Below are positions 1-7,314 of a DNA stretch of 23,243 bases, piece by piece (positions within the stretch are counted from its first letter, which is position 1; every line of letters begins with the position of its first letter). The translations under genes and the position numbers were made by a program. The notes beneath the pieces are model-generated. The model saw nothing but the letters and a program-made list of their open reading frames with translations. It was not told where the DNA came from and did no database searches. The DNA is from Bacteroidales bacterium UBA4788. GTDB taxonomy: Bacteria > Bacteroidota > Bacteroidia > Bacteroidales > VadinHA17. The stretch covers positions 1 through 23,243 of the forward strand of contig DHGW01000042.1 in assembly GCA_002402965.1 (NCBI GenBank). Direction: 5' to 3'.

Positions 1-960
1 CTTTTTGACAGCCTGACGGCGAAATACCTGACAGATCAACTGCCTGATATCCAGGATCCCCTGCTGAAAGGCGTCCTCTGGATCAATATGTATGAGAACC
101 TTGTCAACGGAGTTATCCGTCCGGTTGATTTTCTCGCCACGGCATCAAGGGATCTGCAGGTCATCTCTGATCTCCAGCTCCGTAATTACCTGTCAGGCAG
201 GTTCTCATCGGCATGGTGGAACCGGCTCTCAGCTGAGGAACGGGCAGCCCGGGCGGTGGAGACAGAGGCAATGCTGAGGGGCAAGATGGCCTCAGCCGAA
301 AGTGCGGCTGAGAAGCGGTCATGGTTCGGCACACTCAGGAGTGTGACTGTCACACAATCGGGATTGGATTACCTGGCGTCGCTGTGGAAAAGCGGGACTC
401 TTCCGGCCCTAACCCTGCAAAGAGGAAATATTCAGGGAAATGCACGCCCGGACGGAAGTCTTCCCGGTCCCGTCAGACTGAGCGAGGATGAGCTCTGCAC
501 CCTCTCGCTGACGCTGGCGCTGAAGGGGTATACCGGAGCCGACCGCATAATTGCGGATCAACACAAACGCATAGAGGGTAAGGAGAGGCTGGAGCGGTTC
601 GATTTCGTAACACCGGCTGTGTCTGCCGATGCCACAGTTCGTGATGCCTTCTTTGAGAGTTTGCGTGACCCGGCCAACCGTGAGCGGGAGCCGTGGGTGC
701 TGGAAGCCCTCGGTTACCTGCATCATCCGATGGTTGCAGAGAGGTCAGAAAAGTATATTCTCCCGTCTCTTGAGTTGCTTGAGGAGATAAAGACAACCGG
801 AGACATTTTCTTCCCTGGCGGATGGATATCTGCCACCCTTGAAGGTCATCGTTCTGCCGAAGCGCGCGCAACGGTTGAGAAATTCCTGGATGACCACCCG
901 GATTACCCTGCTGATCTGAAGCTGAAAATACTGCAGGCGGCGGATCATCTATACAGATAA
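1..960 (+). CDS. M1 family metallopeptidase, C-terminal fragment (5' end outside window)
   Basis: The frame is open from base 1 to the TAA at 958-960 and gives 319 residues without the true start. The first in-frame ATG at 88 is internal, because the upstream codons already match the family. The helical repeat-rich sequence, with the early block GVLWINMYENLVNG followed by a region on alternating helices, resembles the ERAP1_C-like C-terminal domain of M1 aminopeptidases (aminopeptidase N type). In that family this domain caps the active site; the zinc motif HExxH and the GAMEN motif would lie upstream and cannot be seen. The expected role is removal of N-terminal residues from peptides in the cytoplasm or periplasm. 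Location cannot be judged because the N-terminus is missing. The gene stands alone and is followed by a repeat cluster that begins 20 bases after the stop. Family is moderately sure; substrate is unknown. Confidence 0.75.
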   Translation, partial: LFDSLTAKYLTDQLPDIQDPLLKGVLWINMYENLVNGVIRPVDFLATASRDLQVISDLQLRNYLSGRFSSAWWNRLSAEERAARAVETEAMLRGKMASAESAAEKRSWFGTLRSVTVTQSGLDYLASLWKSGTLPALTLQRGNIQGNARPDGSLPGPVRLSEDELCTLSLTLALKGYTGADRIIADQHKRIEGKERLERFDFVTPAVSADATVRDAFFESLRDPANREREPWVLEALGYLHHPMVAERSEKYILPSLELLEEIKTTGDIFFPGGWISATLEGHRSAEARATVEKFLDDHPDYPADLKLKILQAADHLYR

Positions 961-980
961 ATATTTGTCATATATTCCTG

Positions 981-1143
981 TTCTACAATTCTTTATGCTC
1001 TACAAGCAATGGATTTGGGGACAACATCCATTTTGCAATTCCTGTTGCTCTATGAGCAGTAGATCGTCGCAGACTATCAAGAATTGTAAAAGGCAGGACC
1101 CCCACTAACCAGATCGTCGCAGACGATCAAGAATTGTAAAAGG
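981..1143. repeat. Interspersed palindromic repeat cluster, locus A
   Basis: Two left half-units sit at 981-1010 and about 1033-1058. Each is an A/T-rich CAATT block followed by a small hairpin, TGCT-CTACA-AGCA at 996-1008 and TGCT-CTATG-AGCA at 1046-1058. Two right half-units follow as a near-exact direct repeat of 33 bases (1061-1093 and 1111-1143, one mismatch). Each carries a hairpin with loop GCA (GATCGTC/GACGATC at 1112-1128) and then AAGAATTGTAAAA. The block TTCTACAATTCTT at 981-993 can pair with AAGAATTGTAAAA at 1079-1091, apart from one C-A mismatch, giving a long outer stem with side hairpins. The cluster lies just after the aminopeptidase gene. Related copies are at 17636-17782 and 23064-23243. 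A role as 3'-end structure or REP-like mobile repeat is inference. Confidence 0.75.
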
Positions 1144-1187
1144 ACATTGAAATTTTATATCTTCGTTTTCGCAAATCATAAATTCAA

Positions 1188-1340
1188 ATGGGTCTTCTCC
1201 GGGTTCTGCTGTGCATCTTCTTCCCTCCCCTTGCAGTTATCGACAAGGGGTGCGGATCATTCCTCATAATTTTCCTCCTGACTCTCTGCGGCTGGGTCCC
1301 CGGCGTGATCGGTGCGCTCATAATAAACAACAAGAAGTAA
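1188..1340 (+). CDS. Pmp3/YqaE family small membrane protein
   Basis: A 50-residue protein runs from ATG at 1188 to TAA at 1338-1340. It shows the full signature of the Pmp3/YqaE (UPF0057) proteolipid family: two membrane segments separated by a short polar turn. The first segment contains FFPPLAV (residues 11-17), the turn DKGCGS (19-24), and the second contains LTLCGWVPGVIGALI (31-45), ending in NNKK. Family members are usually 50-60 residues, so it is full length. In yeast and plants, family members affect membrane potential and salt tolerance; bacterial members are poorly understood and often stress-induced. It stands alone between the repeat cluster and the suf promoter region. A degenerate promoter-like TATCTTCG lies about 25-30 bases upstream. 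The match to the family is strong; the role here is unknown. Confidence 0.88.
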   Translation: MGLLRVLLCIFFPPLAVIDKGCGSFLIIFLLTLCGWVPGVIGALIINNKK

Positions 1341-1423
1341 AACAGCACTTCTCCCCTCACTTATTTGCCTCTGACGGAATACACCACACCTCCACATCAC
1401 TCTTCTATCTCGCCATTTTTGAT

Positions 1424-1431
1424 TAATTTTG
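1424..1431 (+). promoter_or_regulatory. Candidate -7 box (TAATTTTG) of the suf operon
   Basis: TAATTTTG fits the Bacteroidota -7 consensus TAnnTTTG. It lies 75 bases before the sufB ATG, in the only non-coding stretch before the operon. No clear TTG is seen at the expected -33 spacing, so the call rests on the -7 box and its position alone. Confidence 0.45.
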
Positions 1432-1451
1432 CACGATTATAAAAACGTGCA
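1430..1451. promoter_or_regulatory. Dyad TGCACG-N10-CGTGCA, possible suf operator
   Basis: A perfect 6-base inverted repeat, TGCACG (1430-1435) and CGTGCA (1446-1451), overlaps the end of the TAATTTTG box. It covers the place where transcription would start. Its size and position fit a dimeric repressor site or a small 5'-UTR hairpin. No suf regulator gene is visible in the window, so the bound factor is unknown. Confidence 0.35.
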
Positions 1452-1493
1452 CAAACTTTAAACGGTGACATTTGTTGAGTTGATGTACCGTTG

Positions 1494-1500
1494 AAGGAGA
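1494..1500 (+). promoter_or_regulatory. Ribosome binding site AAGGAGA of sufB
   Basis: AAGGAGA lies 5 bases before the ATG at 1506. It supports that start over the in-frame TTG at 1491, which would place the site inside the gene. Strong Shine-Dalgarno sites are uncommon in this window, so this one suggests efficient sufB translation. Confidence 0.65.
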
Positions 1501-1505
1501 CAGAT

Positions 1506-2954
1506 ATGGAAAATGACCAGGATAAGCTGCTGGGCGAGGTAACATCAGGTGAATACAAGTACGGCTTCGTGACCGATATTGAAACCGATGTTATCCCCAA
1601 AGGCCTCAGTGAAGACGTTGTAAGACTCATCTCCGCCAAAAAGGAGGAGCCGGAATGGATGCTCGAATTTCGCCTCAAGGCATTCCGCCACTGGCAGACG
1701 ATGAAAATGCCCTCTTGGGCTCACCTGAAAATACCGGAGATTGATTACCAGGAGATTATCTTCTACGCAGCACCAAAACAGAAGAAGAGCCTCAACAGCC
1801 TCAGCGAAGTCGACCCGGAACTACTGAAGACATTTGACAAACTCGGCATACCCCTCGAGGAACAGAAACATCTTGCCGGCGTGGCCGTCGATGCCGTCAT
1901 GGACTCCATCTCGGTCAAAACCACTTTCCGCGAGACACTCGCAGAGATGGGAATAATCTTTTGCTCATTCTCAGAAGCCGTCAAAGAGCACCCATCCCTG
2001 GTGCAGAAATACCTCGCATCGGTAGTGCCGTATACAGACAACTTCTTCGCCACACTCAACTCGGCTGTATTCTCCGACGGCTCCTTCTGCTACATCCCCA
2101 AGGGTGTCAGATGCCCGATGGAACTATCTACATACTTCCGCATCAACGCCTCCAATACCGGGCAGTTCGAGCGCACCCTCCTCATTGCCGACGAGGATGC
2201 ATATGTCAGCTACCTCGAGGGTTGCACGGCGCCGATGCGCGACGAGAACCAGCTTCATGCCGCCGTAGTTGAGATAGTGGCAGAGCGCGGCGCCGAGGTA
2301 AAATACAGCACCGTTCAGAACTGGTACCCGGGCGACAAGGAGGGCAAGGGAGGGATATTCAACTTCGTCACCAAAAGAGGAATCTGCAAGGGCGACGACT
2401 CCAAGATATCATGGACCCAGGTTGAAACCGGTTCGGCAATTACATGGAAATACCCGTCGTGCATCCTTCGCGGGAACAACTCAGTGGGCGAATTCTACTC
2501 AGTTGCCGTCACAAACAACTACCAGCAGGCAGACACCGGCACAAAGATGATCCACATCGGCCGCAACACGAAGAGCACAATCGTCTCAAAGGGCATCTCG
2601 GCCGGCTTCGGGCAGAACAGTTACCGCGGACTTGTAAAGGTGCAGGGCAAGGCTGAGGGAGCACGCAACTTCTCGCAGTGCGACTCACTACTGCTCGGCG
2701 ACAAGTGCGGGGCACACACGTTCCCCTATATCGAGGTGGACAACCCTTCGGCAATAGTGGAACACGAAGCAACCACATCACGGATCGGCGAGGACCAGAT
2801 CTTCTACTGCAACCAGAGAGGGATCTCCACTGAGGATGCCATCGGGCTGATTGTCAACGGATATGCCCGCGAGGTGATCAACAAGCTCCCGATGGAGTTC
2901 GCGGTGGAAGCGCAGAAACTGCTGCAGATAAGCCTTGAGGGAAGTGTGGGATAA
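1506..2954 (+). CDS. sufB: Fe-S cluster assembly scaffold protein SufB
   Basis: SufB is the core scaffold of the SufBC2D complex, on which sulfide and iron are assembled into clusters in the cytoplasm. The 482-residue protein has the usual SufB length. It carries the conserved beta-helix core and the near-invariant C-terminal part: QCDSLL with Cys392, which aligns with the sulfur-handling Cys405 of the E. coli protein, then CGAHTFPY, EHEATTSRIGEDQ and FAVEAQKLL. The ATG at 1506 was chosen because AAGGAGA precedes it. It is the first gene of sufB-C-D-S-E-T. A 144-base gap with a strong stem-loop separates it from sufC, while sufC-D, sufD-S and sufE-T overlap, so sufB may be expressed at a different level. 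Identification is very secure. Confidence 0.97.
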   Translation: MENDQDKLLGEVTSGEYKYGFVTDIETDVIPKGLSEDVVRLISAKKEEPEWMLEFRLKAFRHWQTMKMPSWAHLKIPEIDYQEIIFYAAPKQKKSLNSLSEVDPELLKTFDKLGIPLEEQKHLAGVAVDAVMDSISVKTTFRETLAEMGIIFCSFSEAVKEHPSLVQKYLASVVPYTDNFFATLNSAVFSDGSFCYIPKGVRCPMELSTYFRINASNTGQFERTLLIADEDAYVSYLEGCTAPMRDENQLHAAVVEIVAERGAEVKYSTVQNWYPGDKEGKGGIFNFVTKRGICKGDDSKISWTQVETGSAITWKYPSCILRGNNSVGEFYSVAVTNNYQQADTGTKMIHIGRNTKSTIVSKGISAGFGQNSYRGLVKVQGKAEGARNFSQCDSLLLGDKCGAHTFPYIEVDNPSAIVEHEATTSRIGEDQIFYCNQRGISTEDAIGLIVNGYAREVINKLPMEFAVEAQKLLQISLEGSVG

Positions 2955-3020
2955 GACTCCGGAAGCTCCTGGTTCAATAAATGAAAAACTGAAATATCAG
3001 CAGAAGAAAGCAAAGAATAA

Positions 3021-3069
3021 CCTCCCGGAAAACCAACGGCAAACCCTTGGAGAGAAGAAGTCCGGGAGG
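3021..3069 (+). promoter_or_regulatory. Stem-loop in the sufB-sufC gap
   Basis: CCTCCCGGA (3021-3029) pairs perfectly with TCCGGGAGG (3061-3069). Inside the 31-base loop, CCAA (3033-3036) can pair with TTGG at about 3047-3050. No T-run follows, so it is not a classical terminator. It starts 66 bases after the sufB stop and ends 29 bases before the sufC start. A role in mRNA processing, stability or partial read-through is plausible but unproven. Confidence 0.5.
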
Positions 3070-3098
3070 AGCAAAACAGAATCAACAGCAAACAGGAT

Positions 3099-3896
3099 AT
3101 GCAAACCGAATTTTTGATACAGATAAAAGACCTAAAAGCCTCAATTGACAATAAGGAAATCCTCAAGGGTCTCACCCTCGAGGTGAAACCTGGTGAGATA
3201 CACGCCATCATGGGTCCCAACGGCAGCGGCAAGAGCACCCTCGCCAACGTGCTCACCGGTCGCGAGATAGCCACCGTAACAAGCGGTACCGTCACCTTCG
3301 AGGGGAAGAATCTCCTGGAGATGTCGCCCGAGGAGCGCGCCCGCGAGGGTATTTTTCTCTCATTCCAGTACCCGATAGAGATACCCGGCGTCAGCATGGT
3401 CAACTTCATGAAGACTGCAATCAACGAACAGCGCAAACATCGCGGGCTTGAGCCTCTTTCGGCCTCCGAATTCCTGCGCCAGATGCGCGAGAAGAAGGAA
3501 CTGGTTGAGATAGACTCGGCACTCACCAACAGGAGCGTCAACGAAGGCTTCTCCGGCGGTGAAAAGAAGAAGAACGAGATCTTCCAGATGGCAATGCTTG
3601 AGCCGAGACTGGCGCTTCTAGATGAGACCGACTCAGGCCTTGACATCGACGCACTGCGCATCGTCGCCAACGGCGTGAACAAGATACGGAGACCAGACAC
3701 CTCCGTCATCGTTATTACACACTACCAGAGGCTGCTCGACTATATCGTGCCAGATTTCGTGCATGTGCTCTATGACGGCCGCATCGTGAAATCGGGCGGC
3801 CCCGAACTGGCTCTCAAGCTTGAGGAGAGAGGATACGACTGGATAAGGAAAGAAGCAGAAGTCAGCGAAGAGACATGGACTACAGACCGGAAGTAA
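3099..3896 (+). CDS. sufC: Fe-S cluster assembly ATPase SufC
   Basis: SufC is the ABC-type ATPase of the SufBC2D scaffold; its dimerisation drives the conformational change that allows cluster assembly. The 265-residue protein shows Walker A GPNGSGKS (39-46), the ABC signature FSGGEKKKNE (151-160), Walker B LALLDETDSGLD (171-182) and the switch His208 in THYQ. The FSGGEKKKNE form is typical of SufC rather than of transport ATPases, and there are no membrane segments. The start at 3099 gives the normal N-terminus. The end overlaps sufD by 22 bases, which implies translational coupling. Confidence 0.97.
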   Translation: MQTEFLIQIKDLKASIDNKEILKGLTLEVKPGEIHAIMGPNGSGKSTLANVLTGREIATVTSGTVTFEGKNLLEMSPEERAREGIFLSFQYPIEIPGVSMVNFMKTAINEQRKHRGLEPLSASEFLRQMREKKELVEIDSALTNRSVNEGFSGGEKKKNEIFQMAMLEPRLALLDETDSGLDIDALRIVANGVNKIRRPDTSVIVITHYQRLLDYIVPDFVHVLYDGRIVKSGGPELALKLEERGYDWIRKEAEVSEETWTTDRK

Positions 3897-5233
3897 TAAG
3901 CAGGCTCACCGAACTCTGGGAAGGGAAGGATGCAGGAGTCCTGCAGGGCTCTCCGGATATCTATAACAGGTACCGGGCCGAAGCCTTCAGCGAGTTCCTG
4001 CGTCTTGGCATTCCCGACAGGAAAAACGAAGCCTACAAGTATACAAACCTCGAGAAATCGTTCGGCCACAGGTACGAACAGTACTTCTCCCCTAAACCTG
4101 ACGACTTCAGGGAAGCGGAGAGATTCCACTGCGAGGTGGAGGACCTCGATGTATGGAACATGGTGTTACTTAATGGCTTTTTCCCGCGGGGCGACGAAGG
4201 GCTGGCGATGCTCCCCGGAGGCATCTGGGTAGGCAGCATGAAGGCTGCAGCAAGGCAGTTCCCCTCGCTGGTGGAGAAGCACTACAACAAATATGCGCGG
4301 AACGAGAACGACGGCCTGGTGCCGCTGAACACCGCGCTGGCATCCGACGGTCTCTTCCTCTATGCCCCGAAGAACACGGTCTATACCAAACCGATACAGA
4401 TTGTCAACCTGCTGCACAGTACACAGGATATTTTCACACAGGACCGTAACCTGGTTGTGGTCGAGGATGGCGCACAGATGTCACTTCTTGTCTGCGACCA
4501 TGCCATCTCACCCCAGCACTATCTGACCAATACGGTTACTGAAGTATATGTGGGCTGCAACGCGCGCTTCGAGATCATCAGGGTACAGAACCAGCATAAC
4601 GACTCCGGCAAGATAACCCATACGTTCATCCACCAGGAGCGCGACAGTTTTGCATCGTCGAACAACATCACCCTTCACGGCGGGCTGGTGCGCAACGCCA
4701 CATGGCACCGCCTTAACGGTGAGAACGCCGAGACACACAGCTACGGTCTCTTCCTGGCCGACAAGCAGCAGCACATAGCCAACTTCGTGAAGGTGGATCA
4801 TGCCGCTCCAAACTGCAACAGTACACAGCTCTTCAAGGGAGTGCTTGACGATAACGCCTCCGGCGCCTTCAACGGCCGTATTATGGTACATAAGGACGCC
4901 CAGAAGACCAACGCCTTTCAGAGCAGCAACAGCATAATTCTGTCCGACACCGCGCGCATGGACACCAAGCCGCAGCTGGAGATCTACGCTGATGACGTGA
5001 AATGCAGCCACGGCGCCACGGTGGGCCAGCTGGATGAGAACGCTCTCTTTTATCTCCGCTCACGCGGGATAGATGCCAAAGAGGCCAAACTGATGCTGAT
5101 GTTCGGGTTTGCACATGATGTGATAAAGAACATCCCCATAGAAGCGCTTCGCGAGCGGATTGACAACCTCGTTTTAATGCGTCTCCGCGGAGAGCTTTCA
5201 CGCTGCGCCTCCTGCGCCATTCAATGCAACTGA
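3875..5233 (+). CDS. sufD: Fe-S cluster assembly protein SufD
   Basis: SufD is the SufB paralogue that completes the SufBC2D complex and helps bring iron into it. The 452-residue protein keeps the C-terminal signature DDVKCSHGATVGQLDENALFY (in two parts, about 373-393) with His379, equivalent to the functionally important His360 of E. coli SufD. It also keeps the later LMLMFGFAHDVI block. The start overlaps sufC by 22 bases and the end overlaps sufS by 10. The last ten residues are cysteine-rich (Cys444, Cys447, Cys451: CxxCxxxC), which is unlike the E. coli protein. Whether that tail binds metal is unknown. Identification is secure. Confidence 0.95.
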   Translation: MDYRPEVISRLTELWEGKDAGVLQGSPDIYNRYRAEAFSEFLRLGIPDRKNEAYKYTNLEKSFGHRYEQYFSPKPDDFREAERFHCEVEDLDVWNMVLLNGFFPRGDEGLAMLPGGIWVGSMKAAARQFPSLVEKHYNKYARNENDGLVPLNTALASDGLFLYAPKNTVYTKPIQIVNLLHSTQDIFTQDRNLVVVEDGAQMSLLVCDHAISPQHYLTNTVTEVYVGCNARFEIIRVQNQHNDSGKITHTFIHQERDSFASSNNITLHGGLVRNATWHRLNGENAETHSYGLFLADKQQHIANFVKVDHAAPNCNSTQLFKGVLDDNASGAFNGRIMVHKDAQKTNAFQSSNSIILSDTARMDTKPQLEIYADDVKCSHGATVGQLDENALFYLRSRGIDAKEAKLMLMFGFAHDVIKNIPIEALRERIDNLVLMRLRGELSRCASCAIQCN

Positions 5234-6468
5234 ACAAAGTGATGAAGCTTGCGAAGAGCATAGAAGAGATCAGATCAGACTTCCCCATCCTCTCCACAAA
5301 GGCACACGGGAAGCCGCTGATCTATCTTGACAATGGCGCCACCACACAGAAGCCGCTGCAGGTCATCAGTGTGATGGAAGAGCTCTACCGCACTACCAAT
5401 GCCAACGTGCACCGCGGCGTACACTACCTGTCAGACAGGGTCTCCGAACGGTACGAGTCGGCCCGCGAGACTGTCAGGGCGTTCATCAATGCCCGTGACA
5501 GGGAGGAGATAATCTTCACCGCCGGCACTACTGCATCAATCAATGCAGTGGCATTCTCCTTCGGGGAGAGATTTGTTGGTGAGGGCGACGAGATATTAAT
5601 CAGCGGCATGGAACACCACGCCAATATCGTTCCCTGGCAGATGCTCTGCGAGCGGAAGAAGGCAATTCTGAAGGTCATCCCCTTCTCAGATGAGGGGGTG
5701 CTTGACCTCGATGCATACAGGCGGTTGCTCACAGAACGCACACGGATTGTAGCTATCACACACGTATCCAACGTATTGGGCACTGTCAATCCCGTTAAAG
5801 AAATAGTGACTGAAGCCCACCAACACGGTATACCTGTGCTGGTTGACGGTGCACAGGGGATCCAGCACGGCATAGTGGATGTGCAGGATCTGGATTGTGA
5901 GTTTTATGTTTTCTCCGGGCACAAGGTGTACGGCCCCAACGGGATCGGGGTACTCTACGGCAAGGCTGACCTGCTCAACGACCTGCCCCCATACCAGGGT
6001 GGAGGTGACATGGTGGCAAACGTCACATTTGAGAAGACAACATACAATGTGCTCCCATTCAAGTTTGAAGCAGGCACAACAAACTTCACCGGGGCGATTG
6101 GACTGGCTGCCGCGCTTGACTATCTCTCTTCACTGGGCCGCAAGGCCGTTGCTGAGAGGGAACAGGCATTGCTTGCCCGTGCAACAGCCGGATTGTCAGC
6201 CATTGAGGGCCTTCGAATCTACGGCACCGCCCTTCAGAAAGTATCCGTGATCTCCTTCCTCCCCGGAGCGATTCACCAGTATGACGCCGGCATGATTCTT
6301 GACAAAATGGGTATTGCGGTCAGGACGGGAACACACTGCGCTCAACCGCTGATGGAACGTTACGGCATCAGCGGTACAATCAGGGCTTCAATCGCATTCT
6401 ACAACACTGAGGAGGAGATAGAGGCACTGGTGAAGGGCGTCAGGAAAGTAACTGAAATGTTCGCTTGA
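5224..6468 (+). CDS. sufS: Cysteine desulfurase SufS
   Basis: SufS is a PLP-dependent type II cysteine desulfurase that takes sulfur from cysteine as a persulfide and passes it to SufE. In the 414 residues, Lys234 in SGHKVYGPNG is the PLP Schiff-base lysine. Other PLP-pocket motifs are HHAN (131-134) and VDGAQG (207-212). Cys372 in RTGTHCAQP is the persulfide cysteine on the short loop typical of group II enzymes. The start at 5224 overlaps sufD by 10 bases; a second Met at 5242 is also possible and would remove six residues. sufE follows after 9 bases. Identification is very secure. Confidence 0.96.
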   Translation: MQLNKVMKLAKSIEEIRSDFPILSTKAHGKPLIYLDNGATTQKPLQVISVMEELYRTTNANVHRGVHYLSDRVSERYESARETVRAFINARDREEIIFTAGTTASINAVAFSFGERFVGEGDEILISGMEHHANIVPWQMLCERKKAILKVIPFSDEGVLDLDAYRRLLTERTRIVAITHVSNVLGTVNPVKEIVTEAHQHGIPVLVDGAQGIQHGIVDVQDLDCEFYVFSGHKVYGPNGIGVLYGKADLLNDLPPYQGGGDMVANVTFEKTTYNVLPFKFEAGTTNFTGAIGLAAALDYLSSLGRKAVAEREQALLARATAGLSAIEGLRIYGTALQKVSVISFLPGAIHQYDAGMILDKMGIAVRTGTHCAQPLMERYGISGTIRASIAFYNTEEEIEALVKGVRKVTEMFA

Positions 6469-6477
6469 TATAATATA

Positions 6478-6906
6478 ATGACTATTAACGAAATACAGGA
6501 TCTGATCATCGAAGAGTTCGCCCAGTTCGGTGACTGGATGGAGAGGTATGAGTACCTTATAGATCTGGGCAGGTCGTTGCCGCCTTTCGATGAGAGGCAC
6601 AAGACCCCTGAATACCTCATCGAGGGATGCCAGAGCAAGGTATGGCTCTTTCCCACTTTCGAAAACGGGATCATCACCTTCACCGCCGAGAGCGATGCGC
6701 TGATCACCAGTGGCATAGTGGCGCTGCTGGTCAGGGTCTTTTCGGGTCGCACCCCGTCAGAGATTGTGGAAGCAAACATCTATTTCATTGAGAAAATCGG
6801 GCTGAGGGAAAATCTCTCCCCCACCCGCTCAAACGGTCTTCTGGCCATGATGAAACAGATGCGTCTCTACGCCCTGGCATACAAATCAAAACAGGAACAC
6901 TCATGA
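6478..6906 (+). CDS. sufE: Sulfur acceptor protein SufE
   Basis: SufE accepts the persulfide sulfur from SufS and delivers it to SufBC2D. At 142 residues it has the normal length. Cys51 in the motif EGCQSKVW is the family's acceptor cysteine. It follows sufS by 9 bases, and its TGA overlaps the ATG of sufT (ATGA at 6903-6906), so the two are translationally coupled. The residues RTPSEI (about 86-91) and the helix around GLRENLSPTRSNG match the conserved SufE C-terminal half. Confidence 0.95.
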   Translation: MTINEIQDLIIEEFAQFGDWMERYEYLIDLGRSLPPFDERHKTPEYLIEGCQSKVWLFPTFENGIITFTAESDALITSGIVALLVRVFSGRTPSEIVEANIYFIEKIGLRENLSPTRSNGLLAMMKQMRLYALAYKSKQEHS

Positions 6907-7223
6907 ACACACAGGAGATACAGGAGACAGAGGCACGCATTGTTGGTGTACTCAAAAGCATATTCGACCCCGAGATACCGGTAAACATCTATGACCTGGG
7001 CCTCATCTACGAGGTCAGGGTTGACGAGGAGCAGGTGGCACATGTCACAATGACGCTCACCGCCCCGAACTGCCCTATGGCTGAAGATCTTGTTGAGGAG
7101 GTTACCTACAAGGTTGCCGGTATCAAAGGGGTTAAGGAGTGTGACCTCAAGCTAACTTTCACCCCACCATGGGACCGTCACATGCTGAGCGAAGAGGCAA
7201 AGCTCGAACTGGGATTGCTCTGA
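6903..7223 (+). CDS. sufT: SufT / MIP18-family (DUF59) Fe-S assembly factor
   Basis: This 106-residue protein is a single MIP18 (DUF59) domain. Members linked to suf operons, called SufT, help maturation of Fe-S proteins. Visible signatures are DPEIPVNIYDLGLIY (residues 22-36), TLTAPNCPM with Cys57 (51-59), and FTPPWDRHMLSEEAK near the C-terminus. The start overlaps the sufE stop by four bases. It appears to be the last gene of the tight suf cluster; a 91-base gap follows before queG. Family assignment is secure. The name sufT rests on operon context. Confidence 0.9.
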   Translation: MNTQEIQETEARIVGVLKSIFDPEIPVNIYDLGLIYEVRVDEEQVAHVTMTLTAPNCPMAEDLVEEVTYKVAGIKGVKECDLKLTFTPPWDRHMLSEEAKLELGLL

Positions 7224-7314
7224 AAAAGATGTAACTTTACCGGTAATGGAAGAGTACTCTTGGATCCGGATACTGACCGATGGATCTGAATGAGACTTAC
7301 ATGAAATCCGTACC

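Noticed and set aside
981..1143. The repeats as a CRISPR array
   Set aside because: Only two direct 33-base copies with a 17-base gap are present, no regular spacers occur, and there are no cas genes.
1211..1426. A 71-residue open frame overlapping the Pmp3-like gene
   Set aside because: Its sequence resembles no protein family, and the Pmp3 reading frame in the same DNA explains the conservation.
2935..3117. A 60-residue open frame spanning the sufB-sufC gap
   Set aside because: It is hydrophilic and low in complexity, overlaps both flanking genes, and the stem-loop accounts for its middle part.
2804..3709. A long 301-residue minus-strand frame across sufB and sufC
   Set aside because: It lies antisense to two certain genes and has no recognisable domain; its openness follows from the codon bias of the suf genes.
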